From Elmis aenea (lineage: Eukaryota; Arthropoda; Insecta; Coleoptera; Elmidae), in the NCBI GenBank assembly GCA_947652605.1, contig OX393576.1:14410575-14474574 (forward strand): a DNA stretch of 64,000 bases, read 5' to 3'. This document shows positions 53,162-64,000 of the stretch, one piece after another (the stretch's first letter is position 1; each line of letters opens with the position of its first letter). Under the pieces are notes generated by a model. That model saw only the letters and a list, made by a program, of their open reading frames with translations. It searched no databases and had not been told where the DNA came from. A program made the position numbers and the translations under genes.

Positions 53162-54031
53162 CCTCTTAACGTGCAAGCTCGAGTATGCTCGGGCTGGTGA
53201 TACTGTCCGAAATAAGCAAACCTGAGTATACTCGGGCTGCGTCGCATTTTATGTGTCCGTAATTAACGTGCTCGCATAAATACAGGCAATGAATTATAAT
53301 CTCAAGAAAGTCATCATTGTATTAAAAAAGAATTATTCTTACAGTATTTACAGTTTAAGTCAATTTTTAAAATTTTTTGGAACTTTTCGTAAGCCTAAAA
53401 TATCATGATTATTTACGTACCGTACGTACACTCATGGTCGTTTTGTGTGGGGGTGCAAAATGAGCGGGTTCCTTGCTCATTTTGCACGATTTAGGCGACG
53501 ATAGATTTGTAGGAACATAGATAGGAATATGTTATGTTGGTTATCAAAAATCAAATATGTCGGCCACAAGGAATAAAAAAGTTAACCATCATAGCTTGAA
53601 ATTTAGAAGGCCTAGAAAATTTCTGTCCACGTCATTCAACTTAGAATGGTCAAAAGCATAAGGTTACCGTTTTATTAAAAAAGCGTCAGTGGTACAGAAG
53701 ATAATTTTTTTTTTTAAATTTAAATGATTATAAATCTAAAAATAGTCAAGATATCCGCGATTTTTTTTCAAGATTCGTAATTGCCATAAAAAATTGCGAC
53801 TTTTCTCTAATTTAGCTGATCTCGTATCAAGATACCAATGGTAAGCATCGAAAAATTCACTACTTTGCATAACTTAAAAAAATAAAATAGTTTTTGATTG
53901 AATTTTTTATTTTTTCTCCCCATATATGGATGTGGGTATTGTATAAAAATATGTTTAAATAACGATTTCCACAATTTAAAAAAACTGTTTTTTTTGACGA
54001 TTTTTTAAAATAAAAAGCGTGCGTTAAGGGG
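53162..54031. mobile_element. piggyBac-type MITE with TTAA flanks
   Basis: Flanked by TTAA at 53158-53161 and 54032-54035. Inward from the ends it reads CCTCTTAACGTGCAAGC on the left and CCCCTTAACGCACGC on the right, an imperfect inverted repeat. The left portion has a 'gagtatgctcgggct'/'gagtatactcgggct' direct repeat (53179-53193, 53224-53238). About 330 bp of the interior (53540-53875) is a copy of the dispersed repeat found in the warts intron at 30530, nested in this element. Confidence 0.8.
53540..53875. repeat. dispersed repeat shared with 30530-30864
   Basis: Landmarks 'ggaataaaaaagtta', 'ctagaaaatttctgtccacg', 'cgtcagtggtac' and 'accaatggtaagcatcgaaa' match the copy in the warts intron in order and spacing. 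The right terminus is decayed ('actactttgcata' for 'accaccctgtata'). Confidence 0.75.
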
Positions 54032-54035
54032 TTAA

Positions 54036-56398
54036 CATGAAATGTTTTGTGTATGGCAAACATCAGCAGTATTTTAATATAAAAAACTAAAATTTGTGTT
54101 ATTTTTAGTTTTTAAGTAGGATATTTCCTGATAATGTAAATATATTTTGAACAGTTGTAAATATAATTAGCGTAAAATAATTAAGTCATGTATATTTCCT
54201 TGTTAATAAACAGTTGTTATCTTTAATTGTTTTGTGTCCTTAAACCAATTAGTGCTTTTCTGTGGTAGTTTAAGAAAGAATTAACCTATTTTATTAAGAA
54301 ACTTTAATTACTTCTATGCAAAAAAAAGTACTAGTACAGCAAAGTTATATAACTGCAATGTGTTTAGTTACGTAAATAATTATCTATTCATGATTCAACT
54401 TAAACAGATATTTTTTAATTGTTAGTTGCAAAAGATAATTAGTTTATTTTAATATCAACTGATTAATGTAGTTATTTTTAAATTGTATAATTTTTAACAC
54501 CAATTCAAACAGATAAAGTTTATTAATAGTTTTTAAAAGCAAGTTTGGAGCATATAAAAATGAATATTTAACATAAAAAGTTCAACACAGGCATTGAACT
54601 TCTTTTTCTCTTTCCCCTATTTAGGACTAAACGTTTTGGAAGGGTAAATAACAATCCACTGCATCAGCCAAGGTCTTTTAGCTTCACAATATCAAACAAG
54701 AAGCATTGACAAGGATGAAATGGGTATTAAAGATTTCAGAAGCAGACATAAAAACAACATAATGTGTAAAGTTGAAAAAATAGAAAAGTTGTTTATGCAA
54801 AATAAACAGAGGTGTTCTTACAAAGTAAACTTGTAGGCAAATGGGAAAGATTCAGGTGTTTTAAATCCATTGAGGATTAAATCATTATCTTTCTGCATAC
54901 AGAACTCCAGCAAAGTTTTTTTTTTCAACAAGAGGATGGTTATATCAATTTTATTTATTTGTATTTAAATGTTTATGTATGTATCTTAAGAGTACTTTTC
55001 GTAATATTTAATATTTTGGCACAGTTTGTATTAAATTTCATGTATTAGAGTTCACTTGGGTATCTGTATTAAAGTAATTTTAATCATAAATGTATACGCA
55101 TCTTTTATTTTATCGCTTTAATAAATTTTAATGTAATTATATGTTGCTATATCACTTTTTTTTTAAATATAATTTTAATAGATTTAATTAGATATACTTT
55201 TAATGAGGAATGAAAGATATGTTTAATAGAACTGTCAGTTAAGACTTGTCACTTTTATTTAAATATTGCAACAAAAATTCACTTACTATAGTTTATGAAG
55301 TTACTATACTGGGTTTTCACAATATATTCAGTAATACTTATTATTGTGTACATAATAGTTTTGAGTGTTTTGCTTCATATACAACATGTACTTGAAAATA
55401 ATACATGAAAATGCAGACATTACTGACATTTTACATCTTACTTAATATAAGACTTTTCATTTTTTGAACACCTGCACATTTGGTTCTTGTTGTTCTGGCA
55501 ACGAAAACAAGTTACTATCAGTTTGTTCAAATTATTTTGCAGTTTTGGTGCTGAAGAGATTAAATTCAAATACTGGAAAATTGGTTATTTGAAGAATAAA
55601 ATTGTTTGAGATGGTGGTGTTCTGTGAGTACATTTTATTCTCTGTAGTATTAAAATGCTTAAAAGTGTGGATGAGCACAATTTTGCAGTAATAAGAAAAT
55701 TTACATTGAAAGGCAAGCAAGTTAATATGAACATCAAACTGTATGTTAAAAAAATTTTTGAGTGACAAATTCTGTTTTAAAAAAGCCAATTGTTAAACCT
55801 TAGATGTTATGATGTCGACATGAACTGAATCTGTTCACGTACGTAAAATCATGGTAACAGTTTCGAGGGTAACATTTTCAAGATAACATTAGACCAATAT
55901 TGATAATGTTCTATGTTGTATAGCTGTCTCTTAAATCCTGTAAATGAGTAGTTGTAGCTAGTATTTAATTTGGTAATGCCCGCCCTAAGTTAATAGTAGC
56001 ACATATGATTATTTCAATTTGGTACAGCAATGAGGAAATTTTTCCTTGGAGTTTGTAAAATATTAACGACACTACAAGTTTTGATATAGTTTAGTGAACG
56101 TAATCAATATTTGCTTGGTATTAGACTAATACTTATTTTAACACGGACTTTTTATTGAGTCTACTGAAGTCTGTATTATCTACTATAATATTAACAGAAT
56201 TTAGGGATGCTCTAACTCAGGGGGTTTCCAAAAACCTAGCAACACCTATGGGAAACAGAAAAAAGGTACAATAAATGAAGATTAGCTGAGAGGGGCAGGG
56301 GATCACCAAATTTTGAAATATTGCCATATACAAATGATTCCTAAAATTGTTTCTAATAAGACATCACAATTTTCTTTTCCAATCAATGTATAAATCAC
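54036..56398. other. AT-rich intergenic DNA with one weak candidate exon
   Basis: Mostly simple AT-rich sequence. A strong pyrimidine tract and acceptor ('ctctttcccctatttag', ending 54624) is followed by a short plus-strand open stretch to a TGA at about 54708-54710 (reading RTKRFGRVNNNPLHQ...). It could be a terminal exon of an unrecognised plus-strand gene or of a long MPC1 transcript. Nothing upstream could be joined to it. Confidence 0.25.
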
Positions 56399-58324
56399 CA
56401 AGGGCGGATCCAGCCCTCCATGTAAGGGGGGGTAATTAAAATTTTCAGTGCACCCTTGTCAATTGGCCTCCGCTGAATTTTTCTTCCTTTCAACTTTAAT
56501 CAGCAATTGTTTCGCTTCGCCCCTTAATAATTGTAATAGTCAATTTTTCAATTGATAAACAGGCCTATGGCTAAAAGTATACGGGAAGTGTAGAATAAAT
56601 ATTACTATTTTTGTAATATATAGTTTTAATTTAGGCAATAATACATTGAACTAAAACTAATTCTATTAATACAAAAAGTAGTTTATTTAATTGTAAGCGA
56701 TAGTAAATATACGCAGGGCCGGTCATCTATATGTCGGGGCCCTGGTGCAAAAATTTGTTTTGGGATCCCCTATTAAAATTTAATTTGGAAAATTTTTACA
56801 TTGAACTAATAAAATTTTAACTATCAGATATATACATTCCCTTATCCAATATTTCGGGTTGGTATTTACTGCAGTGGATAAGTTTATTAACAACAATAAG
56901 TTTTTATTACAACACAACAAAACCACAATAATTTAATTTTTTTTTAAAATTCCATGAGATCGGTTTTAGATTGGGCATTAAACGCAAAACGCCCATTTTT
57001 CAATTATATCTTCAAAGTTTCTCATTGTAACTTCTCTTTTTTTCGATGGATAATATTGCTAAAAAATTATGTTTCTCTTGAGACATTGTATATTTGAGGT
57101 ATGTTTTAAATAATTTTAATTTACTAGACGAGCGTTCTGCACTTACCACAGTGACCAGAAGTGTTAAATAAATCCTAAGTGCAATGTAAATGTTGGGGTA
57201 AACTATAATACATAAAATTCGGTAAATTAAAGCAGATTAGTGGTTTGATATTAAATTAGGATTTTTATTCTATTATATTTAATATTAAAAAACTTCGTTT
57301 GTAACTTCTTTCTCATTTAAAACATCCAATTTTTTTTTTTTGTAAAACTTATTTACATATTTTTTTAACAGTTCAGGCGAGCAAGTTTCTTTAACAAAAA
57401 AATCAGTATTTTATATTTTTGTAAAATTTAAGGAACTGACTTAAATCGTTCGTCTATTTGAGAAATCAAGGTGTCTATTAGGGCGCAAAACAAAAAAAAA
57501 TCTAATAACCTGTTACAGGGTCATCTAAACTTTCACCAGTACCTATCTCATCGAAAAAAAGTTTTTATTTTACATATACGATGCGTAGGAATTTTTGCAC
57601 TTCCACCTAGTCCTTAATCCTTGAAAAATTATTTACTTTATCTTAATGATTTTTCGAATTCAATATTTTTAAATGTTAAGTAGGTACGTTTTGCTCTGAC
57701 TTTATAAGTAAAAAAGCTGATTCTGTCATGTCTTTGAACCTAATAATTTATTATTATCCTCTTATGTATATTTTGTTTCAATTTCTTTATTTTCGCTTTC
57801 CATTTCAAAAACGATATTATGGCCTGTACAATTTGAACTGTTCCTGCCCTTTTTATCCACTGTTTTAAACAACTGTTACTTCTCATTAGTTTTTAATTTT
57901 AATTTTAAAAGTTTTCTTTTCATTACAACTGATAAATTATTTTTTATCGATTGCCGTTTTGGGGTCCTCTACGTCGGGGGCCCGGGTGCATTGCATTTTA
58001 AAGTGGGGTATATGTCGGAGTTACATTTTTTATATGTTTCAAAAGCATTGTCAGGTACATTTTCGTTTAACTGAAATTTCTTTTGCCATTCTAATGTCCA
58101 AAAATCGATTTCAGATTTAAGCTTTAGTTTTATTAGATCGTCGTTTTCAAATACTTTACTTAAATAAGTGACCATTGAATTTATAAATTCATTTATATCT
58201 TCACTAGACTTAGTTATAAAAAGCAGCAACGCAGGAAATAAAATATTTGTAAAACTTAATTTTTTTAAATATCTTAGTCTTAGGGGGGGTAATTACCCCA
58301 TTTACCCCCCTGGATCCGCCACTG
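56399..58324. mobile_element. composite hAT-type element, TSD TAAATCAC
   Basis: Ends CAAGGGCGGATCCAG and CTGGATCCGCCACTG are inverted. The flanks TAAATCAC (56391-56398, 58325-58332) are a perfect 8-bp duplication. A second hAT-type start, CAGGGCCGGTC, lies inside at 56716, followed by 'gtcggggccctggtgc'. A similar 'cgtcgggggcccgggtgc' sits at 57973-57990 in the same orientation, so the inner element lacks its proper right end. Both inner and outer parts contain minus-strand transposase remnants. Confidence 0.85.
56990..58229 (-). pseudogene. hAT (TTF/ZMYM-type) transposase remnants
   Basis: Minus-strand readings resemble the C-terminal half of hAT transposases. At 57969-58229 there is an open frame ending 'DNAFETYKKCNSDIYPTLK', the lead-in to the dimerisation region in the outer element. 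At about 57000-57200, in the inner element, are 'YPNIYIALRIYLTLLVTVVS', 'AERSSSKLKLFKTYLKYTMS' and 'NFEDIIEKWAF', the hAT C-terminal dimerisation domain (compare A-E-R-S-F-S-K-L-K). Frameshifts and stops separate the blocks. It is inactive. The family assignment was judged by eye. Confidence 0.72.
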
Positions 58325-58332
58325 TAAATCAC

Positions 58333-59286
58333 CAGATCCGCCTTGGTAAACGCTATGCAAGCAACGATTTTAGTGACACACAATTAATTTGTCGGTTAAA
58401 TAAAAGATAATGTTATAATTATAACGTTTATTAAATGCAATAGAAAATTACAACATAAAATCATTATAAAATAGTAAAATATAATTTTGTATCAAACAGT
58501 AGAGATTCGTTACACATTTACAACGGACGGAACAATATGTACGTCAGTGCTTTTGTATATAATTACAGTGGAGAATAGTCAGACACTTATTGTACTTACA
58601 ACTACCATACAAACTAAAACCTTTCCGAAGGCACATTCTTAAATCATTTCACTAACAGTGGCGTTAAATGACGATGCAAATTATGACATATCAAATAGGG
58701 AAGTACGATTATCCTTGCAACTTTAAATGCAAGCACTGAACATAAGTTTTACCTATATACACGTATGTTATCACAAACATAATATTATGTACTTATTTTG
58801 ATTATTTCAAAATTTGCATGTGTCAATTGATAAAACTGTTAAAAGTGCACTTACTCATTAATAATTGCATCTCGGCCTAAAGCGATAACAATCTTACAAT
58901 ATTTGTTAAATACAAATGATATTAATAATCAACATCAAACTAATTACATAATTACGCACGAAAACATGACAACATTAAATATCAGTATCAAAAGTTTGTA
59001 CGCTTTACGAACGCATTTAATAAAACTAACTAAAACAAGTCCCATTTGGTAACAAAAAGGCATACAATTAATTTCAGTTCATAAAAAATCGCATCCTATC
59101 TAAAAATTAAAAACTATCAAAAATTGTCGATTCTACAATTAAGTATGTTTTGGACGGAATATATAAAAACAAATACAAATAAAAAATCTTATTTTATACT
59201 GTTCATGAATAACACCATAAAAAACATCTTCAGTACTTACCAAAAATATCAACAGTTTGCTAAATTTTACAGAACTTTGTCATCAC
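58333..59286. other. downstream flank of the GPR158-like gene; probable 3' UTR
   Basis: AT-rich sequence after the stop codon at 59287 (minus strand). No repeat or open frame stands out. Confidence 0.4.
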
Positions 59287-62200
59287 CTATCTAAGTTTAT
59301 AAAAAATCAGAACGAATATTATACTGAAAATTGTTATAAAACTGGCTTGTACACTACTAGCACCAGCTAAACGGCACTTGAACATGTTAAAACGAGTTTC
59401 ATTGTTATCAACTAGGTTACTAAATTCAGCTTCGACAAGTTGTCCATCGTAATACGTTATCAGATCTTCAAAAGGATATTCGTAGCCTTGCTTGCATTCA
59501 CACTTATATCCACCTGTTTCAAAGCCTCTACCCAATATTGGTACGCACTATTAAAATTTTTTATGAGTACCTAATCAACAATTTAAAATGTTTATTCTAC
59601 TTACGTATGAACTTTTTAAGTCGCATTTATGTGTGTCCTTAAAAGCATTCGGAGTGTAATGTTTGTCCGGACATTGGTTTATATCTAGAGCTTTCAGATC
59701 CATTGTAACTGCCACCACACCCCTAAAAACATTGTTAATTATACAGTGTGTCCAAAAGCAATGGAATATGCTATATATCTCAGTAAATATCTACTTAAGG
59801 GAAAAATGTCGTTTGGTACCTAGTTTTCCATCATAAGACAAAATTTTAATTTTTTTTTTCGAATAACAAAAGCGCAATAAAAAACAATTGAATTTTTTTA
59901 AATGACAAGGTATCCCTATATTATACTCATTTGATAGAGAATTTTTTTCTCTTTTCAATGATGCAAAACTTTAGTACCCTTACTTAAGCAACTTTTTGAG
60001 AAAAACGCAAAAATTATTTTAATTGATTAGTATTTATTTCTAACAAAAACATCATAAGAACTAATTTTTTTTGACGAAATCTACAATAAGTGTTCAAACT
60101 GTGAACCATTTACAGCTTGGCAATGATAAACTCGATTTTTAAACCCGTTTATAACATTCCCAACCATTTCAGGTGTAATTTCTCTTATACGATCTTTTAA
60201 ATTTTCGATATTCTCTGGCCTCTTAGCATAAACTTAATTTTTAAGGTGACCCCATCATTGAAAAGAAGAAAAAAATTTATTAAATGAGTATAATATAGGG
60301 GTACCTTGCCATTTAAAAAAATGCAATTGTTTTTTATTGAGCGTTTGTTATTCGAAAAAAAATATTTAAATTTTGGCTTATGATGGAAAACTAAGTACCA
60401 CACATTTTTTATTACAATCATTTTTCCCTAAAGTAGATATTTACTGAGATATATAGCATATTCCATTACTTTTGGACACACTGTATATAACGAATTATTT
60501 GATAGCCTTGTAACGATTATAATAAAAAATTTGATAAAAGTACCTACACAGAATGTTCTATTTTTGCTCACGGTAATGAAAATGTAAAAGAATAACACGG
60601 CTATTTCATTGTATTACATCTTTTTTATGTAATAAAACCAGACTCGAACCACAAAATGAAATTAACCGGAATTTTCAACAGAACAGGAACAAAAAACTAC
60701 AGAATTTAAAACCCGAAACCGGAATAAAATTTTATTACGGATCATTTTTGTTCGAACGAAGAAAAAAATTACAGTTAATTTCACTTTAGAAAGTTTAAAT
60801 TTTTGGCAAAAATACATCAATATTGTTATTCGGAGAGTATTGGTTCATGATGCTAAATGCTACTATCCCCACCAGTGTTGTAGAACAATCGGTTGAGTTG
60901 CTATTACCTATCTAAATGAAAAGCAAAATCTGGTGTAATGTCCCCATATAATAGATGACCCCCCATTGAAATGCATGAATGCCCGCTCTTCCTTCTGTTA
61001 ATCGCATTTCAATGAAGCATCTATTAACCATTCACAATTTTCTGTTAATTCCGGTTTCCTACTTATTATAACGAGTTTAAAGTCATTAAATTTACTATGG
61101 GTTTACTGAAATTTAATGATTTCTATGTTCCAGGAAGTTATAAACTCTATTGAATCTGGTTTTCAAAATCTCTTTAGCTTGCTGATAACTTGCTTTTATT
61201 TTCTGTAATTAAACAGTTGTAACCAAACTTTCAAATCGTTCGGTTGCGTTAAAGTGTTAATAAGTCCATAAATTATTCATTCTGTTCACAGACAGTATTG
61301 TACGTAGTAATCATTTTGCATTTTGCGTATCACACGTGAATTGCTTGTGTTTTTAAGTAAACTGATATTTTATTCGAGGTTTAGTCACCAACGGATTAAA
61401 CACATCGAAGGACCTTTTTTTTGTACCCCGGTAAAACAGCACGGATTGTTATTCAAACCGGAACCAAACCAAAATTTGTAGTCGAAAAAACATTTACTTG
61501 ATACGTAAGTGTAAACCGGAAATAAAAAATTCGGTTTAACTCTCCAAATAAAACTGCAGTTGACTGCAGATAGAGTGCTGTCATCCGCAATTTACTGTAG
61601 TTATGCTTTTTTTAGTCAACTTGTAGCCACATTGTAGGATTGTTATGAAAGTCATTACTGCTGTATATTTTTCTTTGGAACTACTGTATCATATACAGTG
61701 TGTCCAAAAGGTATGGAATATGCTAAATATCTACTTTAGGGAAAAATCTTTTGAATAACAGTTGTTTGGTACTTAGTTTTCCACCATAAGACAATTTTTT
61801 TTTTTTCAAATAACAAAACCGCAATGAAAAACAATTGAAATTTTTAAATAGCAAGATACCCCTATACTCATTTGATAGAGAATTTTTTCTCTCTTCAATG
61901 ATGGGGTCACTTTAAAAATTAAGTTTATGCTAAGAGGCCGAAGAATATCGAATATTTAAAAGATCATATTAGAGAAATTACACCTGAAATGGTTGGGAAT
62001 GTTAAAAACGGGTTAATAAACCGAGTTTATCATTGCCAAGCTGTAAATGCTTCACAGTTTAAACACTTATAGTAGATTTCGACAAAAAATTTTAGTTCTT
62101 ATGATGTTTTTGTCAGAAATAAATACTAATCAATTAAAATAATTTTTGCGTTTTTCTCAAAAAGTTGCTTAAGTAAGGCTACTAAAGTTTTGCATCATTG

Positions 62201-63729
62201 AAAAAAGAAAAAAATTCTCCATCAAATGAGTATAATATATGGGTACCTAGTAATTTAAAAAAATTCAATTGTTTTTCATTGCGCTTTTGTTATTCGAAAA
62301 AAAATAATTTAATTTTGTCTTATGGTGGAAAACTAAGAACCAAACAACTTTTATTCAAAACATTTTTCCTAAGTGGATATTTACTGAGATATATAGCATA
62401 TTCCATTCCTTTCTGACACACTGTGTGTATCTATGTATATTATTTTAACAGAAATTAGTACAATGAAAGAATCAACTTGCTGCAATAAAAAATTGCTTTT
62501 TAGACGATTAATAAAATTTTGTTAATGAAGTAAGTATTTTAATGTTTTAAATAATAGCCCACAGTTTAGGGTAAAGTTTAACACGTTCAATGTCCAAGCA
62601 TTTTTTAAATTCGATCACACGTCCACTTATTTTAACAATATATTCAATTGTTTTTGGAATTATGCCCATAAGACGTTCATGAATCATATGTGATACAAGA
62701 TACAGATACAGATAACCTTCCTTCTCTTCACATCCTTCGACCATTTTAGAGCCTTTAGATTGCACGTTTATGTTGATATTCACATTTGACATTTGTCAAA
62801 TGGGTCACATATGTTTCATGTACGTCCAACTGAACACGCATCATGAGTCATATATGACTCATTGACAGTGAATGTGTTAAGCAAATTATCATAGAAATAG
62901 AATGGTGAATAAATAAGTTAACAGCACGATAGAAAAATAATTTGTTTTAAAACATGCTGTGACCGAAATAAGATTAATTTCGGTATTGTGAAACGTTACT
63001 TTAACTTTATCTACATCAAATTGCAATACAAACTTAACCTATTCAAAAAGTATATAAAAGATACTCACTTGAATTCCAATTTTGCTTTTAAGCTATCCCA
63101 TCCAAAAAAGGGTGCAGCGTATTTAATTTTCCACATGGGAACTTTACCATAACAATCAAAGTACGGAGATGACCAATGGCCGTGGTGTAATTTGGCGGCC
63201 ATATAGAAATTGGGATAACGTTCATATTTCTTTGTTGTTTCGCCAGTTTCATTGAACCGCACTCTTATTTTCATGTAGTATTTTTCTAAACTGTCGAAAT
63301 TGGTGGACCAACGTTGCTTCAAAAATTGATACCACGGTTTGTTTAGATATACTTCCTCTGTTAAAATAAATCACATTACGGCTTGGTTATTTATAAATTA
63401 CTTAATTGAACTAATATTACAGAAATTATTGTGTGTGTAGATGTAAAAGTATTTAATGCACTTGTAAAAAATTAAAATGGTTATGTACCTGTACTATTTA
63501 ATCTTGCAAGATCCTCTACTTTAAATTTCCTTGTGTTTAGTTGTAACTTGTAGGCGTATGGAGCAAATAACGTGCGATTGGTGAACTTATTTCTGTCCCA
63601 GTAGGTTCCCGCTGACCATATACGACTGTCACCTAACATAAGGGACAATGTTTCTCCAATCATCTGATCTTCTGTTAGAGCTTTATCTGCAACACGTTTA
63701 CCTGAGAATACTTCTTTTGGATCTGAAAC
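59287..63729 (-). CDS. GPR158/GPR179-like extracellular (Cache plus EGF-like) protein, 3' part, no 7TM
   Basis: Minus-strand coding exons: 63489-63729, 63069-63357, 59605-59722 and 59287-59547, in phase, 909 bp (last 302 aa). The 5' exons lie beyond the window. The order is LSLMLGDSRIWSAGTYWD, a long globular Cache-like region (YPNFYMAAKLHHG, WSSPYFDCYGKVPMWKIKYA, PFFGWDSLKAKLEFKGVVAV), then VTMDLKALDINQCP, THKCDLKSSYCVPILGRGFE and GGYKCECKQGYEYPF. The combination 'DIxQC...THxC...CVPxxGRGFxxGxYxCxCxxGF' is the calcium-binding EGF-like end of the GPR158/179 ectodomain. Instead of leading into seven transmembrane helices, the protein stops after a single C-terminal hydrophobic stretch (SFITIFSIIFVLIFYKLR). 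This suggests a GPI-anchored or single-pass form, or one splice form of a longer receptor. Intron 59723-63068 carries two palindromic elements. Confidence 0.82.
59743..60484. mobile_element. palindromic element with transposase tail in its loop (copy 1)
   Basis: 'acagtgtgtccaaaagcaat' at 59743 mirrors 'attacttttggacacactgt' ending 60484. Arms of about 220 bp match down to 'caatgatg', after which a loop (about 59965-60262) is not mirrored. On the minus strand the loop encodes 'KRPENIENLKDRIREITPEM' and then VGNVINGFKNRVYHC, 'VNGSQFEHLL' and a stop: the C-terminal end of a mariner-like/DUF4817-type transposase. It sits only 20 bp inside the acceptor side of the GPR158-like intron. Confidence 0.88.
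61696..62424. mobile_element. palindromic element with transposase tail in its loop (copy 2, opposite orientation)
   Basis: 'acagtgtgtccaaaaggtat' at 61696 mirrors 'ttcctttctgacacactgt' near 62424. The loop reads on the plus strand 'KRPKNIEYLKDHIREITPEM', then VGNVKNGLINRVYHC and 'VNASQFKHL' with a stop. It is the same transposase tail as copy 1 but in the reverse orientation. Both copies sit in the same intron, 1.2 kb apart. Confidence 0.88.
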
Positions 63730-63842
63730 CTGTAAAAGGAAAACAAATTAAATTGATTTTCTGCAAACACTCAGCAAGTGTAATTATATCAAGCTGTAAT
63801 TTAGTGCACTTGGGGTCTGCCGATGTTGGTTGGAAAATTTAT

Positions 63843-64000
63843 ACAGGGTTGCGCAAAAGTATGGAAACAGACAAATATCTAGAATATTATTGCAGATATA
63901 AGAATAAAATTTCGTATCTGAGCGTTATGGTATTTTTCGGATTCGATTAAAATATTAAGGTTGCAATATGACTTCCGGTCCAACAGGAAACGGACTCAAA
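63843..64000. mobile_element. left arm of a second copy of the esc-intron palindrome, cut by the window edge
   Basis: 'acagggttgcgcaaaagtat' followed by 'ggaaacagacaaatatct' and 'tatttttcggattcgat' matches 42454-42600 closely. The element runs off the right edge, so its other arm is not visible. It lies in an intron of the GPR158-like gene (upstream of 63729 on the minus strand). Confidence 0.85.

Overview
The window is AT-rich, intron-bearing animal DNA. Its gene content (Rab11, Warts, an Extra-sex-combs/EED homologue, NDUFAF4, two MPC1 copies) and its transposon content point to an insect. A beetle is plausible, but the sequence alone does not prove the order. No tRNA, rRNA or CRISPR was seen.

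Layout: 1-2539 is a 196-bp satellite array. 2.6-12.7 kb holds no recognisable host gene, only decayed transposons (a hAT/TTF fragment, a piggyBac-type MITE, two other TIR MITEs, a palindromic element, a LINE tail). Rab11 (minus, 12717-19680, 4 coding exons) is complete. 19.7-27.6 kb is AT-rich DNA with hAT-type MITEs. The Hippo-pathway kinase warts/LATS (minus, 27645-38810, 6 coding exons) is complete. NDUFAF4 (plus, 40865-41848) and esc/EED (minus, 41983-46209) are complete, convergent and have only 134 bp between their stop codons. Two tandem MPC1 genes (plus, 50352-50779 and 51250-51722) follow after a nest of hAT elements. The 3' part of a GPR158/179-like extracellular-domain gene (minus, 59287-63729) runs off the right edge. 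Exons were joined by hand so that reading frame, GT/AG signals and family similarity agree. Summed coding lengths give Rab11 215 aa, Warts 1106 aa, NDUFAF4 205 aa, Esc 424 aa, and MPC1 107 and 121 aa, close to the usual family sizes.

The genes do not form one pathway. Rab11 runs recycling-endosome traffic, Warts is the Hippo kinase, Esc is a PRC2 core subunit, and NDUFAF4 and MPC1 are mitochondrial.

The most striking non-genic signal is structural. (1) At least nine long near-palindromes bounded by ACAGGGTG/ACAGTGTG-like ends lie mostly inside introns. Two of them carry the same C-terminal piece of a transposase in the loop, which suggests their origin. (2) A set of short hAT-type MITEs with 8-bp target duplications have bodies made of low-complexity repeats that echo the terminal motif (GATATC, AAGTGCTT, GCTCC, GACTCC). 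(3) A warts intron holds a 1.6-kb, 21-bp-period GTC/TTC minisatellite that is stop-free in several frames. (4) The tandem MPC1 copies are more diverged in exon 2 than in the neighbouring intron. (5) The GPR158-like protein ends in a hydrophobic tail instead of seven transmembrane helices.
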